From Acanthaster planci (lineage: Eukaryota > Echinodermata > Asteroidea > Valvatida > Acanthasteridae): 51,804 nucleotides of DNA. Below the pieces are notes generated by a model that saw only the letters and a list, made by a program, of their open reading frames with translations, made no database searches and was not told the DNA's origin. A program made the position numbers and the translations under genes. The stretch lies in the NCBI RefSeq assembly GCF_001949145.1, contig NW_019091409.1:171917-223720 (forward strand). The letters run 5' to 3'. Positions 1-12,500 of this stretch are shown here, piece after piece (position 1 is the stretch's first letter; each line of letters starts with the position of its first letter).

Positions 1-471
1 ATGGTTGCCAGCCTTAACAGGGAAGCAGCAAGGCTTTGGCACGAGATTGTTTGAACTTTGGCTGTTATTGGGGTTGGGGTTAATCACATTCTCATCATTG
101 GGGAGTTTGGCCCACCAAAACACGCCAGTCTACTGGACATGATTGGATATGTGAGGACCTTAATCCAGTCAATGTGAAAGTCACGGCATGACAATTGCAA
201 ATGATGCACAGTGCGTGGTTAACCCGCAACTTGGGTCTGAAATTTTGTTATGGGATTTTTTTTCTCTACATGCTTGTGATTTGAGCATGGTAGGGTTTGC
301 TTGCGTCAGGCATTGAGAATCCAACCTGCAATGTAGGCAGTGGCGACCGTCTCTGAGCTGCCGTCTTTCATACCTTCAACCGTACGCTGATATTCACGTG
401 AACAATGGACTGTGGTGGCTTAGCCTTGTAGCATCATAAGTGTTAATGCCAGCGCTGGTTCTCCTTCACAG
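1..471. other. SF3B2 intron, 3' end
   Basis: Non-coding sequence up to the acceptor at 470-471. I looked for the upstream family block (the start of the PSP region with GMPVGP) and did not see it, so the preceding exon is outside the window. Confidence 0.7.
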
Positions 472-579
472 AATTCCCAAAAGTACCCGCCCCCTTGGCT
501 GATAGCCATGCAGCGATATGGCCCCCCACCCTCCTATCCCAACCTGAAGATCAGTGGTCTCAACTCGCCCATCCCTGAG
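472..579 (+). CDS. SF3B2: SF3B2 exon: PSP domain, first half
   Basis: Thirty-six codons, entered in phase 0 after the acceptor ttcacag and left in phase 0 at the donor gtaagt (580). It encodes NSQKYPPPWLIAMQRYGPPP and then SYPNLKISGLNSPIPE. This is the proline-rich PSP motif shared by spliceosome proteins of the SF3B2 family. The next exon continues it directly in the vertebrate order. Confidence 0.96.
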
Positions 580-3500
580 GTAAGTCTGGGACTTGGCTGG
601 TGTAAATCGCAGTGACTCTTCCTCTCTTCTAAGGAAGATAATTCAATGTGACAGTCCTTGTGATTCGGAAATTGCAGGCGTGCAAAAAACCCACTCCTGG
701 ACATTTCCCGGTGTGCAGTTTTTTAGGAGTGTGATTCTGAACAATCAATCAAAACCTTGGGTCAATCAAGACAGAGTAAAATACAAAGATAAAAATTGGG
801 TCAACGTTACATATAAACAATCAACAAAACCAACAAAAAATAGTGCAACAGTTTCAGATCACGCCCGCTCACTTCCAGTAAACTTGAAGAGATACCAGAT
901 GTCTAATAAAAAGAATCAAAGGTTTCTGACGGTCATACAATGATGCCCTTTCCATAATAGCGGCCTCAACGGACCGTGCAGAGCTGCTCTGACTGAGCCA
1001 CAAGATCACTCTAATATTCTCCATTAAATTTTTCTAATAAATCTCCCGATTTTCCTGAGGTTTCTTTATAGCAAATCTCTTTCCTGTGAGTTATTTCTGT
1101 TCGTATCACTAAAAAATTTTATCGGGAAACATCAGGACGTTTAGGTGTCTGCATACAAAGATCTGCTGCGATCCACGCTGGCATGATTTATCCATGGCTT
1201 TCACGCACTACATGTACTTGGTGCATCATGATTGACTGGTCTGGTCCCAATCTCAACTTCAAAGGAATTCGTTGGTTCAGGACGCGTAGAGCACGGGAGC
1301 CTGCATCATGAAAGCTTGTCGACTTCTGGAGATCGTTTTGTGCAGATGAGAGTAAAAGCCCAGGGTTTTTTTCCAAAAAATACCGTTGTTGTGATCGGAA
1401 CAACTTACGGGACAGACATCTCCACAAAATACTTGGGATAATCAGGGAATTCATTGGAAAAATTTGACTGAGAAGTGGTGTGATCTCGTGGCACTGCGTG
1501 TGACGTGTACAATCTCGTAAAGCCATGTACATGTACAGTCTGGTGTATGTAGCATTATGGATGCGGCAGTGCTTGCTGCAGCGCTGTGCGACATGGGTGT
1601 GCTGAATGATTGTAAACTGACAGAGCTGTCAAGCAAAGCTGTTTCGGCGGGAGAATAAAAAAATGACTCTGTCATTACTGTTAGGTAGGCTTAATGTTTG
1701 ATTCTCTTCATTTAATTTTTCTCAAAAATTGCGAAGTATAATTAAAAAGTAAACTCATGCCGAGGAGTGCGGTACGGATGATTTCAGGCATGCAATTATT
1801 TGCACTTCTCGGGAGGTTTTTAGGTGTGTGATGGCATTGGGGTGCAGTTGCATGCTTTAAACCAAAAGGACTGATGTGACTGAGGCTCATAGACAAGGTG
1901 CTGGAATTCACTCAGTAAATTAGATGGAGATAACATTCGACAGTTGTCTTTGCCAAACTGCCCGGTCAAACGTCAGAATGATTTCATCTACATCGTTTAA
2001 CCCCTAGTATGGTTTTTGTCACCTTTCTTTTGACGAGTGGTTGCTAGGTCTGATCGTTTGGATTGAATTTTGTTGTTTGTCCACACAGCAGCAGACCTCT
2101 CACGTTGCTGTCATATTTTGTTGATTTGGCAGACCTCTCACGTTGCTGTCATATTTTGTTGATTTGGCAGACCTCTCACGTTGCTGTCATATTTTGTTGA
2201 TTTGGCAGACCTCTCACGTTGCTGTCATATTTTGTTGATTTGGCAGACCTCTCACGTTGCTGTCATATTTTGTTAATTTGGCAGACCTCTCACGGTGCTA
2301 TCATGTTTTGTTGATTTGGTAGACCTCTCACATTGCTGTCATATTTTGTTGATTTGGCAGGCTTCTCACTTCGCTTTAGTTTGATTCTGTTCTCTTGAGT
2401 GGACTTTATTTGCAACTGATATGTTCTTGACCATAATTACTCAGTGTTGATAGCTAGAGGTTTTTTTGAGTTGTAAGTTCAGGTCTTTGGTGCAACAGTA
2501 CTTTTTGCATTCCTTTTGTAGAGCAAAGTGCCTTTTATACATTTATGCTAAATCCCCAACATTATATTCCATCCCTCTTGATGCCTGTGAATCTGTTGGG
2601 ACAATTTGCAGTGTAATTCAAGATAAACACCCGGAAATGATTTTATTTTAACTACCTGTTTTGTTCCAGGGCTGTTCGTTTGGCTACCATGCCNGGACGT
2701 TTACGTGTCTGCACACAAAGATCTGCTGCGATCCACGCTGGCATGATTTATCCATGGCTTTCACGCACTACATGTACTTGGTGCATCATGATTGACTGGT
2801 CTGGTCCCAATCTCAACTTCAAAGGACTTTGTTGGTTTACTACGCATAGGGCGTGGGAGCCTGCATCATGAAAGCTTGTTGACTTCTGGAAATTGTTTTG
2901 TGCAGATGGGAGTAAAAGCCCAGACGTTTTTTTTCCTTATAATGCTGTTGTTGTGATCAGAACAACTTTACAGTACAGACATCTCCACGAAATACTTGGG
3001 ATAATCAGGGAATTCATTGGAAAAATTTGACTGAGAAGTGGTGTGATCTCGTGGCACTGCATGTGATGTGCACAAGCTCGTAAAGCCATGTACATGTACA
3101 GTCTGGTGTATGTAGCATTATGGATGCGGCAGTGCTTGCTGCAGCGCTGTGCGACATGGGTGTGCTGAATGATTGTACACTGACAGAGCTGTCACGCAAA
3201 GCTGTTTCGGCGGGAGAATAAAAAAATGATTCTGTCATTACTGTTAGGTAGGCCTAATGTTTGATTCTTTTCGTTTCATTTTTCTCAAAAATTGCGAAGT
3301 ATAATTAAAAAGTAAACTCATGCCGAGGAGTGCGGTACAGATGATTTCAGGTGTGCAATTATTTGCACTTCTCGGAAAGCTTTTAGGTGTGTGATGGCGT
3401 GGGAGTGCAGTCGCATGCTTTAAACCAAAAGGACTGATGTGACTGAGGCTCATAGACAAGGTGCTGGAATTCACTCAGTAAATTAGATGGAGATAACATT

Positions 3501-6500
3501 CGACAGTTGTCTCTGCCAAACTGCCCGGTCAAATGTCAGAATGATTTCATCTACATCATCTAACCTCTATTATGGTTTTTGTCACCTTTCTATTGACGAG
3601 TGGTTGCTAGGTCTGATCGTTTGGATTGAATTTTGTAGAAGTCAGCAAATTTTGAAACTGTTTATCCACACGGCAGCTGCCCTCTTACGTTGCTGTCATA
3701 TTTTGTTGATTTGGCAGATGTCTCACGGTGCTATCATGTTTTGTTGATTTGGTAGACCTCTCACATTGCTGTCATATTTTGTTGATTCGGCAGGCTTCTC
3801 ACTTTGCTTTAGTTTTATTCTGTTCTCTTGAGTGGACTTTATTTGCAACTGATATGTTCTCGACCATAATTACTCAGTGTTGATAGCTAGAGGTTTTTTT
3901 GGGTTGTAAGTTCAGGTCTTCGGTGCAACAGTACTTTTTGCATTCCTTTCGTAGAACAAAGTGCCTTTTATACATTTATGCAAAATCCCCAACATTATAT
4001 TCCATCCCTCTTGATGCCTGTGAATCTGTTGGGACAATTTGCAGTGTAATTCAAGATAAACACCCGGAAATGATTTTATTTTAACTACCTGTTTTGTTCC
4101 AGGGCTGTTCGTTTGGCTACCATGCTGGTGGCTGGGGTAAGCCTCCTGTAGATGAAACAGGCAAGCCTCTCTATGGAGACGTTTTTGGGACCAATGCGGC
4201 GGACTTCAAGGTAAATTAAAACTTGGAGTGGAACGTCACGGCTTTGTACGTCCATTGGTAACTTTCAAGAACATTGAAAACAATGGGAAAATTGTGATAA
4301 CATCCAGCAAAGATTGTGTTATGGAAGCAGTATTGGTTGACCACAGACCGCCCTCACAACAGACTTATTTGCCGGGAAGCCATGTTTGATTGTGTTCCCA
4401 AAATCCTATTCTCTGAAATCTGTTAACAAATGGGCGGTGCCAGACTGCTTGGGGTTCCTTACCTCTCTCACATTTTACAAATGTAGCTTCAGGCTTTTAG
4501 ATATAATCAATCACATGACACGACAATGCTTTCAGTTGTATCATCGAACTCCTTAGTAATGACGTACATGTACATATTTAATATCATGCATACATGTAGC
4601 TTGGGATACATATACACGTCATGTACCTTGTGCATGTACATGTAATGTGCATATGTGCACGAGTTAATGCAGCGAACATGACAAAGCCTGCGTGCCATTT
4701 AGGCCTACCAATAATATGTTTATGTACGTACAAGCAGGCCTACATGTTTGTACAGGTACATGTACATACATGTGTACATTGTACATGTGTACATGTACAG
4801 ATAATACCAACAAAGTTCATGGATTTTTCGTTATGGTCCGGTCTCACCCCTGCAAATGAACTTTGACACAGAGAGTTACATGTAGTTGGGCTTTTGCATT
4901 GAGTTATGACTCAAGATTTGACTTGTGATAGATTTGGCTGTTACAGTGCCTCAGTACTTCTGAACCAGTGTTAAACTTTTTGAAGTAGATACATGTAGAA
5001 GATTGAAATATGCTGGTAACTGCCGTAACATGAAGCAGTTTCTTGGAATCATGAATGGAGAATTACTGTAGAAGTTAAGGATCATTTTTTCTATTGGAAT
5101 ATGGGTGATTCACAGTAGTTCACCATCAAGAGTTTGCAACGCATTGTGATTGGCCAATGCACTGCAAACTTTTGATGTATTGGCAGTGTTGTATTTGAGT
5201 CCCTTCACAAGTCCAGTCACGAGTCCCTTCACAAGTCCAGTCACGAGTCCCTTTACAAGGCCAGTCATAAGTAACAGGGTGAACAATGACAAAAGAATGC
5301 TTTTGTCAGTTCATTTGAATAGCTTGTGAACTGGCGTAAGACTGAATGACTTGTGATGGACTTACAGGGACTTGCAATGGACTGGAAGAACAACTCGGGA
5401 ATGGGCCTCAGTTACAGTATGCCTTGGTACACATGTTCAGCTGATCAACATCCTACCATCTTCACACACCCACAGCCTATGATTTCCCTTGTCTTTTTAT
5501 TTGAACACTATTGGCAGTCAGCCAGTGCCCAGTAAAAAGAAAAATTCAGCAAATTTCCTGCTGAGATACTTTTAGACGTCCAAGTCCATTAGCATTCAGG
5601 TCCACATCAAGCATGAACGGCAGCTCTACTGAACTGTGATTTTGTCTTGAAGAAGAGTATCTTGATTTATTTCCTTTTTTGTAGGAGGAGGAAGAGGAGG
5701 AAGAGGTGGATCGCACCCGGTGGGGCGAGTTGGAGAGCGAGTCGGAAGAGTCTTCCTCGGAGGAGGAAAGCGAAGAGGAGGAAGAGGAGAGAGAAGTGGA
5801 CGAGACAGGCCTGATCACGCCAGCAGATGGGTAAGAAGAAATTGTCCTGCTGGAAATCCTTACTTGGTATTTCAGCTGGCAAACAGGAGTCCAAGTTTGA
5901 ACAAAATTCACATTTTTGCAGTCCCTTTTTAATGCTGAGCTAAGTACAGTTTCTTTGCCTGTTGCTCAGGATCACGTCCTTTCGTAGATATTTGCCATTT
6001 GACAACAGTGATGACTGATAGCTGGTATCCTGTCAGGTTTATTCACTGCTTAACTTTGTTTGTTAGTCTGTCGAATAGTATTGGTTTGCCATCAGATCTT
6101 TTTTTTCTGTTCTGCTTTATGAGTGTGAATAAACTTCTTGTCAATCTGACCAAAACATGGTCTTTGTGGTTTTTCAATTCCAGCGGCCTGATTACCCCCA
6201 GTGGCCTGACTTCGATCCCGACCGGCATGGAGACGCCGGAAATGATCGAGCTCCGCAAGAAGAAGATCGAGGATGCCATGGATCAAGGTGGAGAGACGCC
6301 CGCCCTCTACACTATCCTCCCGGAGAAACGGGCCACTGTGGGCGGGGCCATGATGGGATCTGCCCATGTCTACGATACTGCAGCAGTGAGTTGCCTAATG
6401 CGTTCTTGCTCGTCACTGTGGGGTGAAACCACTTCAGGAGCTTTTGGGCACACTCCATTGTTTAAACCAAATTACTTTGAGTATTTGTTGAAAATGCCCT

Positions 6501-9500
6501 CGTATTAGGTTAACGCATACTTTCTCTCATGGCCATCTGTGCCCTTTGTAAGGGATTTGTGTTCCAGAATTTTCAGTGTGCCATTTCTTCCAAGCAGACC
6601 GTAGACCTCCAGTCTTCAGAGCCCTCTTCACCAGCCTTTTTCTTTATTTCAATTGCGTAACAACTAAAACTAGTCCGAAACAAAAGCTCTGTCCCACAAA
6701 TACGGCATTTTGAACAAGGTCTGTCACTTTTTGTGTTGATTGAGCGGTAGTTGGTGAACATCTGTAACAGTTGCAATTGACTTTTGTTCCCAAATTGGAG
6801 GATTTGAGGCTGTCTGGGTTGAATTTTCAGATTCCACCGTCCAGTCTTTCTCATGGTGTAAACAGTGAAACAGTCCATTAGTGCAACCTGTACAATGCGT
6901 CGTAACGCCACCCGTGTTTTTTTTTTTTTGTGGAGTGTGATTGCTATTACCTGTACCCCACCTTTGTCCGTCACGCAGGCCAAGAAGGTAGGAGGGGCCG
7001 GTGAGGGCGTGGCTATTACCCTGGATCCTAGCGAGCTGGACTTGGACACGGCAGCCATGGCAGCCAAGTAAGTCAACCTTAGCACCAAGCATTTGCCTGA
7101 AACCGACTGCTTACCAACTTACACTTGACATTTTCAATTTCAGTGCATAATAGTGGGCACATGAATCTTATTGTAAGCATTTTCAGATAAACTTCCCACG
7201 TTTTAGAGAAAAAAGTCCATCTGAATCATATACAGCAGAGAAATGTTAAATTTTCTTAGTCCTTTGGTAGGAGTTCCTTTTGGCACGTGTATGTTGACAA
7301 TTTTCCATGACGCTTCACAGAAAATTTCATTGCAAGCATTTTCAAGTAAACTTTACACATTCTAGAGGGAAAAAAACTCATCTGAAATTATATGCAAGAG
7401 ACCAGTGTGTCGGTTTCTAAGTCCTTGTTCGAAAGGAATACCTTTTGACACGTGAATGTTGACGTTTAACCAGGAGACATCACAGTGTGTATCAGTGACA
7501 GCCTTTTGCTGGTACACCAGCATGTGAAGCACTGATATTTCTGTCACGGCTTTTGGCGTGTTGGGAGTGATGATGGTAGTTAAGTGCTGGTCAGTTGCTT
7601 CTTACCCATGGGGCATGTACTGTAAACTTGACCCCAGTTGAACCAGTTTGTGAAATCCTACCGTTGCTCACATTTGCTGTTGGTCTTTACCATTTCACCC
7701 AATTTATTGTGTTGTTTATCGTTTGGCAATTACTTGAACGGAAGAGGCTGTTGATAATGAGAGATGAATGCTGAAAAAGGAAAAGTAAACCATGCGCAGG
7801 GCCTCATTCCAAATTGCCAACTAGATAGTCCAATCATCTATTCATCAAGAGTGACATTGGTTGAATTATAGTGTACAAATATTGACTGCTTGGAGTGGTC
7901 AGTGATGTAGTACAACATGCCTCCGTCGGTTATTCGTGAAGCATTCTACTTTTCCTTGGGTTCACTTTGGGAACAATGTACATGTATACTGTATGGCAGT
8001 GCACTGAATACGTGAAATCACTTACATGTATGTGTAGCGCCTGGCTGGCAAGATGACCGTCTTGAAGTATCGAAATATGTATCACTATCACAGCCGTTTT
8101 CTTTTTGTTTTGGATCGCGAAAGTTGTTCAGTCGGATTACATCTGGAAAATGTCAAATTTCAGTGATTAACTGGCCAGTAGTCCACCGTGTGTGTTAAGC
8201 TACTACAAAACTTTGTCCCAAATGTAAGCTTTAAATTTTAAACTCACAGGATCGACTGGAGTGACGACGACATTTTTTTGCTGGTTCTGATGCTAGATCG
8301 GTTTGAAGCAATTCCCGATTGCGCGAGAACTTTTTCACAAATAAACAGTAATCACGAAAGAAATCCATTCCTCAGCCAGAACTATTATAACAAGCTGATT
8401 TTATGATGAAATATTTCTTATTTTATGGAAATTTAGTTCATTTATCAGAATTCCAGTAAATTATAAAAATCACCAACTGAACTTACGTAAATGTCAACTT
8501 GACTTTTTCATTTGCTGCCACATGTGCCGCGACCATGCCGTGACCAAGCAATCACAAAACTACAACCACCCTAGCGCTTTCATCCCAACTGCCAGTCATA
8601 AATCGAAACAAGTGTATTGCATATTCATTTCGATACAGCGCCAACAAATGCAAAGCTACAGCCCTTACACTTCACATGATATGCATATTTATGAAGTTCA
8701 CATGGGCACAACTTTGTCCGTTGTGTGCAGCAGGTGCATGAACTTCGCTAGCGCTAGTGCAGACCCGACTTCCTTTCATTTTGGTACAATCTTTGCCGTT
8801 CAGTTTGGTCCTAATGTCACAATCAGAGCATTTTTTTTAGGTAGGTTTTCCAGCTCAAAGGTCAAAAACTGATGGGAAAAATCCCCACCTCGCATTGAAT
8901 TTATATTCACACGATTTTGAACACACTGAGCTCGAGTGTGTATGCTAGGATCGCCGCGGCTGTGGGGGGCCGTCTTGAACTTTGGCTAGCGGACCGGCGA
9001 GGTCAAACCCCGTTTATGTTTTATGGATTTCTTACAAAATAGTTTTCTCTAATTTAAGAAATGTTTTGTCATAAAAACTGCTAGTCTCTGTTGAAAAATT
9101 GATTCCATGCTTGAATATTTTCTGTGCGTGATTCAGAAGTTTTGGGAGCAATTCAGACATAAACCAAAAGCGTTGCCTGCATTGCACTTTCATCGTTCAC
9201 ATATGGACAAACAAAACACTTCATCTTTGAAAATAATTTTGTGAGGCCTGCTACATACAAGGTTAACTACTGACAACAGTTCCGTGGAATTTGAAGATAA
9301 CTTGAGCTACAGTCAAAATGAATACTTTTCGTTGTGGCAAACTAGGAAAATGACTACTCCGGTCAATAAAGGCCTGGCTGTTCTGGGGTTTGCATGTAGT
9401 GTGTGCAAGTTTATACTCGGCAGATGGGATTGCAGTGTCAGCGTTCTCTGTTATGCAGGGTCAGCGTGTTTTGTGTTTGCAGTCAACTCCTTTCGTGTCT

Positions 9501-12500
9501 TTTTGACTCGATACATGCTAACACGCTAAGCGTGTTTGCGTGTCGGCTAAAATTCTGACCAGTACCATACATCAAGAGATAAAGCAGTCAATATTTGCTC
9601 TGTAACACTTCTTGCACAAATTCTGCTAAAGTTAAGCGATAACGGAGGAATTTGATCTCTATACATATAAAAAGATCGTATATTTGAATAAGATATGTAT
9701 TTGAGAATATACCAGTACCTTTTCCAAACAACCTCTTCATGAAATGTTTGAACCCAGCTCTGAAGTGCTAGCACTTCTAAATGGGCGTAAATCATAGTGT
9801 GTACACACTTTAGTATTAAGGAGGAAAGCTTGTGTTAGCACCATGCAAGGTCCTTGCGTGGTGCTACCGCAAGCATTCCACCTTAGTTGTCTGTCACCAT
9901 GAATAGCTTGAAATCCCATCACTTTAGTATTCGTATACAGTTCTTATATACAGTCATTTGTAAAGTTTAAGACCACCCATACAAAATGTAGTAACTCGAA
10001 GGAAAATCAAGACTTTAACAAATAAATCTATGAGAAGGAGATTGCCGGCAGGTTGGTGTTAATGGAGCTGAAATTCTTTGCTCCAATGGCGAGAAATGGT
10101 GCTTACACCAGCATTTGTCCCAGTGGACTGCAAAGCTGCTTTGATCTATCGACAAGAGCTCAAGGGATCCTTCACAACAATTTTCGGGATCACATGGTCT
10201 TCACGAGGGGTAGTTCTTCTTGAATGACCGTGCCTTCTCTGGTCCGAAAATGAGCCATCCTTTTGAAATTTTGAAATGGCAGTGTTCATTGCAGTCTTCC
10301 TGCATCCAGCCCTCTTGCTAATTTGACGTTCAGAGTAGCCCTCTTGATGGAGGGTCACCATTTAGGCCCTTTGAACCTGACTAAGACTGGCTTTTTGACA
10401 CATGCTGCAGTAAAGACAACTTGCCATACAAGACCTGTCTTGGCAAAAACTTTCATTCAAATGGGCTAATAGCACTACTTTCATGTTATGGACCCCTATA
10501 GTAAATATGTTACGTAATCATCAGATGAGACAAGGGAATGCTGGCCCATAAGATTCCAGGTGGGCTTAAACTTTTGCACTGACTGTAGTATTTGTATCTA
10601 GTTCTTTAGTTGCTACTGGTATAGTACTTTGGTTGCTATGGGTATAGTACTTTGGTTGCTGTGGGTATAGTACTTTGGTTGCTGTGGGTATAGTACTTTG
10701 GTTGCCATGGGTGTACTCGTACATGTATTTGTAGGTCCTTGGCCTTGAAAAGCAAGACAGCAAAAGTAGCAAATGCCACGTGACTGGCTTTTGGCCAATC
10801 AAGATACAGTATCTGTGGATGGGGTGTTATGATTGATTATAGTGATTGATGTAAGTTGGCCCTTACCCTGGCAGTTTTGATCTGGTTATTTGAGTTCTTT
10901 TTTGCACCAACACTGAGGTTTTCTAACTGAAATGCACTGTCTCATGGCAGTTTTTAGCCCTTTGAGACTGGTGGGAGAGGAAGCTCCATTCTGCCTACCC
11001 ACAACAAGCAGGAACTATGGAAGCTTTTGAATCTTCTTTGAATGAGCTGTCTGATTGGGACCACTGTGGTATTCTTTCAGGTATGAGCAGCAGGTCCGCG
11101 AGCAGCAGAACCAACTGGAGAAAGAGGACTTCAGCGACATGGTGGCTGAGCATGCTGCAAAACAGAAGGTCAGTCTTTTGGCCAGGGCCCAATTTCGCAA
11201 TGTCGCTAGGCACGCTTTTTACGCTAAGCGAGGTTCCGTGTATTTCATGGAGATGGTGAGCAGTAAGCACAGCAAAAGGCTGACAAATCAATGGAAATCT
11301 TGATGCTCGCGCAGCCATAAATTCAACCAGGCCAAACAACCAAACACTTCATGAAATATTGCTTGTTATCAAATTTTTCTGCTATAGCAAGCACGACTGT
11401 TCCAGTAACTGTGAAGCAGCTCCATGAAATTGGACCCATATCCTACAAAGACAGTCACAAGACCACTTTCTGATTAATTTGGCTTTTAGTTTGCAAACTT
11501 GGCTATTCGTTTTGAGTTGTCATTTAGTTGGGACTCCTGATAAACAAAGACATCATGCAGATGTTGGGGATTCCTGTTGACTTACCCCATGCATCATTTT
11601 TGCAATGCCATTTATCTCAACAGTGGCTCTGACGACTTTCAAGTCGCTTTGTGTTTTGGGGGCTTACTTTGGATTTCTGTAGTAGTCCCATGCTCAGAGA
11701 CACTGTGTTTGTCAAGCCAGTTTTGGCAAAGTTTGTCTTGATGAAGTGCCGTCAGGAGATGATCGAACAGAGCGTGCAGACCGAAACATTGACGTTATGC
11801 CTCTGATTTATGTCAGTATCAATATCACTCTTTGTGGGGTAATATGCAAAGCCTCGTCTTGTGACGTCCATTCCCCATGTGAATACTTTTCCCCACCCAG
11901 TCCTCTTGGGCATTTTCTTGGAATGAAATGATGTTCTTTAATGACAGTACCTGCAAAGCCCAGATGCAGTCTGTGGTTTGTGTGGGCCGGTGCGTACTCG
12001 CAGTTTGATTAATTTATTGTTACATATCCATTAATGATAAAACACCTTTCAGTAAGACTGATATAAAAATTGCGATAATGATATTTTGACTAAAAGTTGC
12101 TCCTTGAAGTCCATTAGAATCAATGTTAGGGGGAAGAGCATCCCTTTCAACGGTCCAGCCAGCAGAGGAGGCAGTGAACTTCAGCGGAGGATAAGATCAG
12201 ATGTCAGTCACAGACACAGTTCTGCTCCTGTACATGATGCATATAATTGCAAAGCAAGATTAACGTAACAACTCAAAACGAAAGATTCACGTCGTCCGTG
12301 ATCTGATCACCTTCCATTGTTTTCAGTTTCATTCCCGATATCGAGATCGTTGATGTTTCATTTAACTTGTATATTGTCATTAGAGATGGGCTGTTATTAT
12401 TTCCTCTTTAAATTAAGTGGACTGAAGTCAATTATAGCCAAAGAGTTTTTGACGATGGTTGCTTTCAACTTGCTCACGACTCCTGAGGTGAAATCTTTTG

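Larger units (their letters stand above)
1135..2693 (+). repeat. Tandem duplicate, copy 1 (intron plus 24 bases of exon)
   Basis: Begins ggacgttta-gtgtctgc and runs through the intron acceptor into the first 24 bases of the exon (2670-2693, coding GCSFGYHA), where it stops at an N (2694). Copy 2 starts at 2695 with the same ggacgttta. The copies differ by scattered SNPs, small indels and minisatellite copy number, as two alleles would. An uncollapsed haplotype join in the assembly is the simplest explanation. Confidence 0.85.
580..4102. other. SF3B2 intron carrying the duplicated segment
   Basis: This 3.5-kb intron is mostly made of two near-identical copies of one ~1.5-kb sequence, described separately. 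Without the duplication it would be about 2 kb. Bases 580-1134 are single-copy and show no coding signal. Mirrored open frames in the two copies (for example 1451-1675 and 3014-3238, minus) arise from the duplication and are not genes. Confidence 0.8.
4211..5684. other. SF3B2 intron with TACATGTA-rich and hairpin repeats
   Basis: No coding signal. It contains a dense run of acatgtac motifs (about 4560-4800), a small hairpin (5124-5177) and a 24-bp tandem repeat (5197-5268). Confidence 0.7.
7068..11080. other. 4-kb SF3B2 intron with mobile-element remains
   Basis: Holds a diverged tandem duplication (7165-7480), a locally CpG-richer block around 8240-9540 that may be an unrecognised insertion, a Tc1/mariner element (9951-10585) and a 23-bp minisatellite. 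The 116-codon frame at 8522-8872 has no recognisable protein signature. Confidence 0.65.

Noticed and set aside
593-943. 116-codon frame just after the first SF3B2 exon
   Set aside because: It begins inside an intron after a strong donor, and its peptide is low-complexity Lys/Asn/Ser without any family signal.
5110-5292. Repetitive GLVKGLVTGLVKG-type minus-strand frame
   Set aside because: It arises from the 24-bp tandem repeat and is not a protein-coding gene.
8522-8872. 116-codon plus-strand frame in a CpG-rich intron block
   Set aside because: No domain or element signature; kept only as part of the CpG-rich observation.
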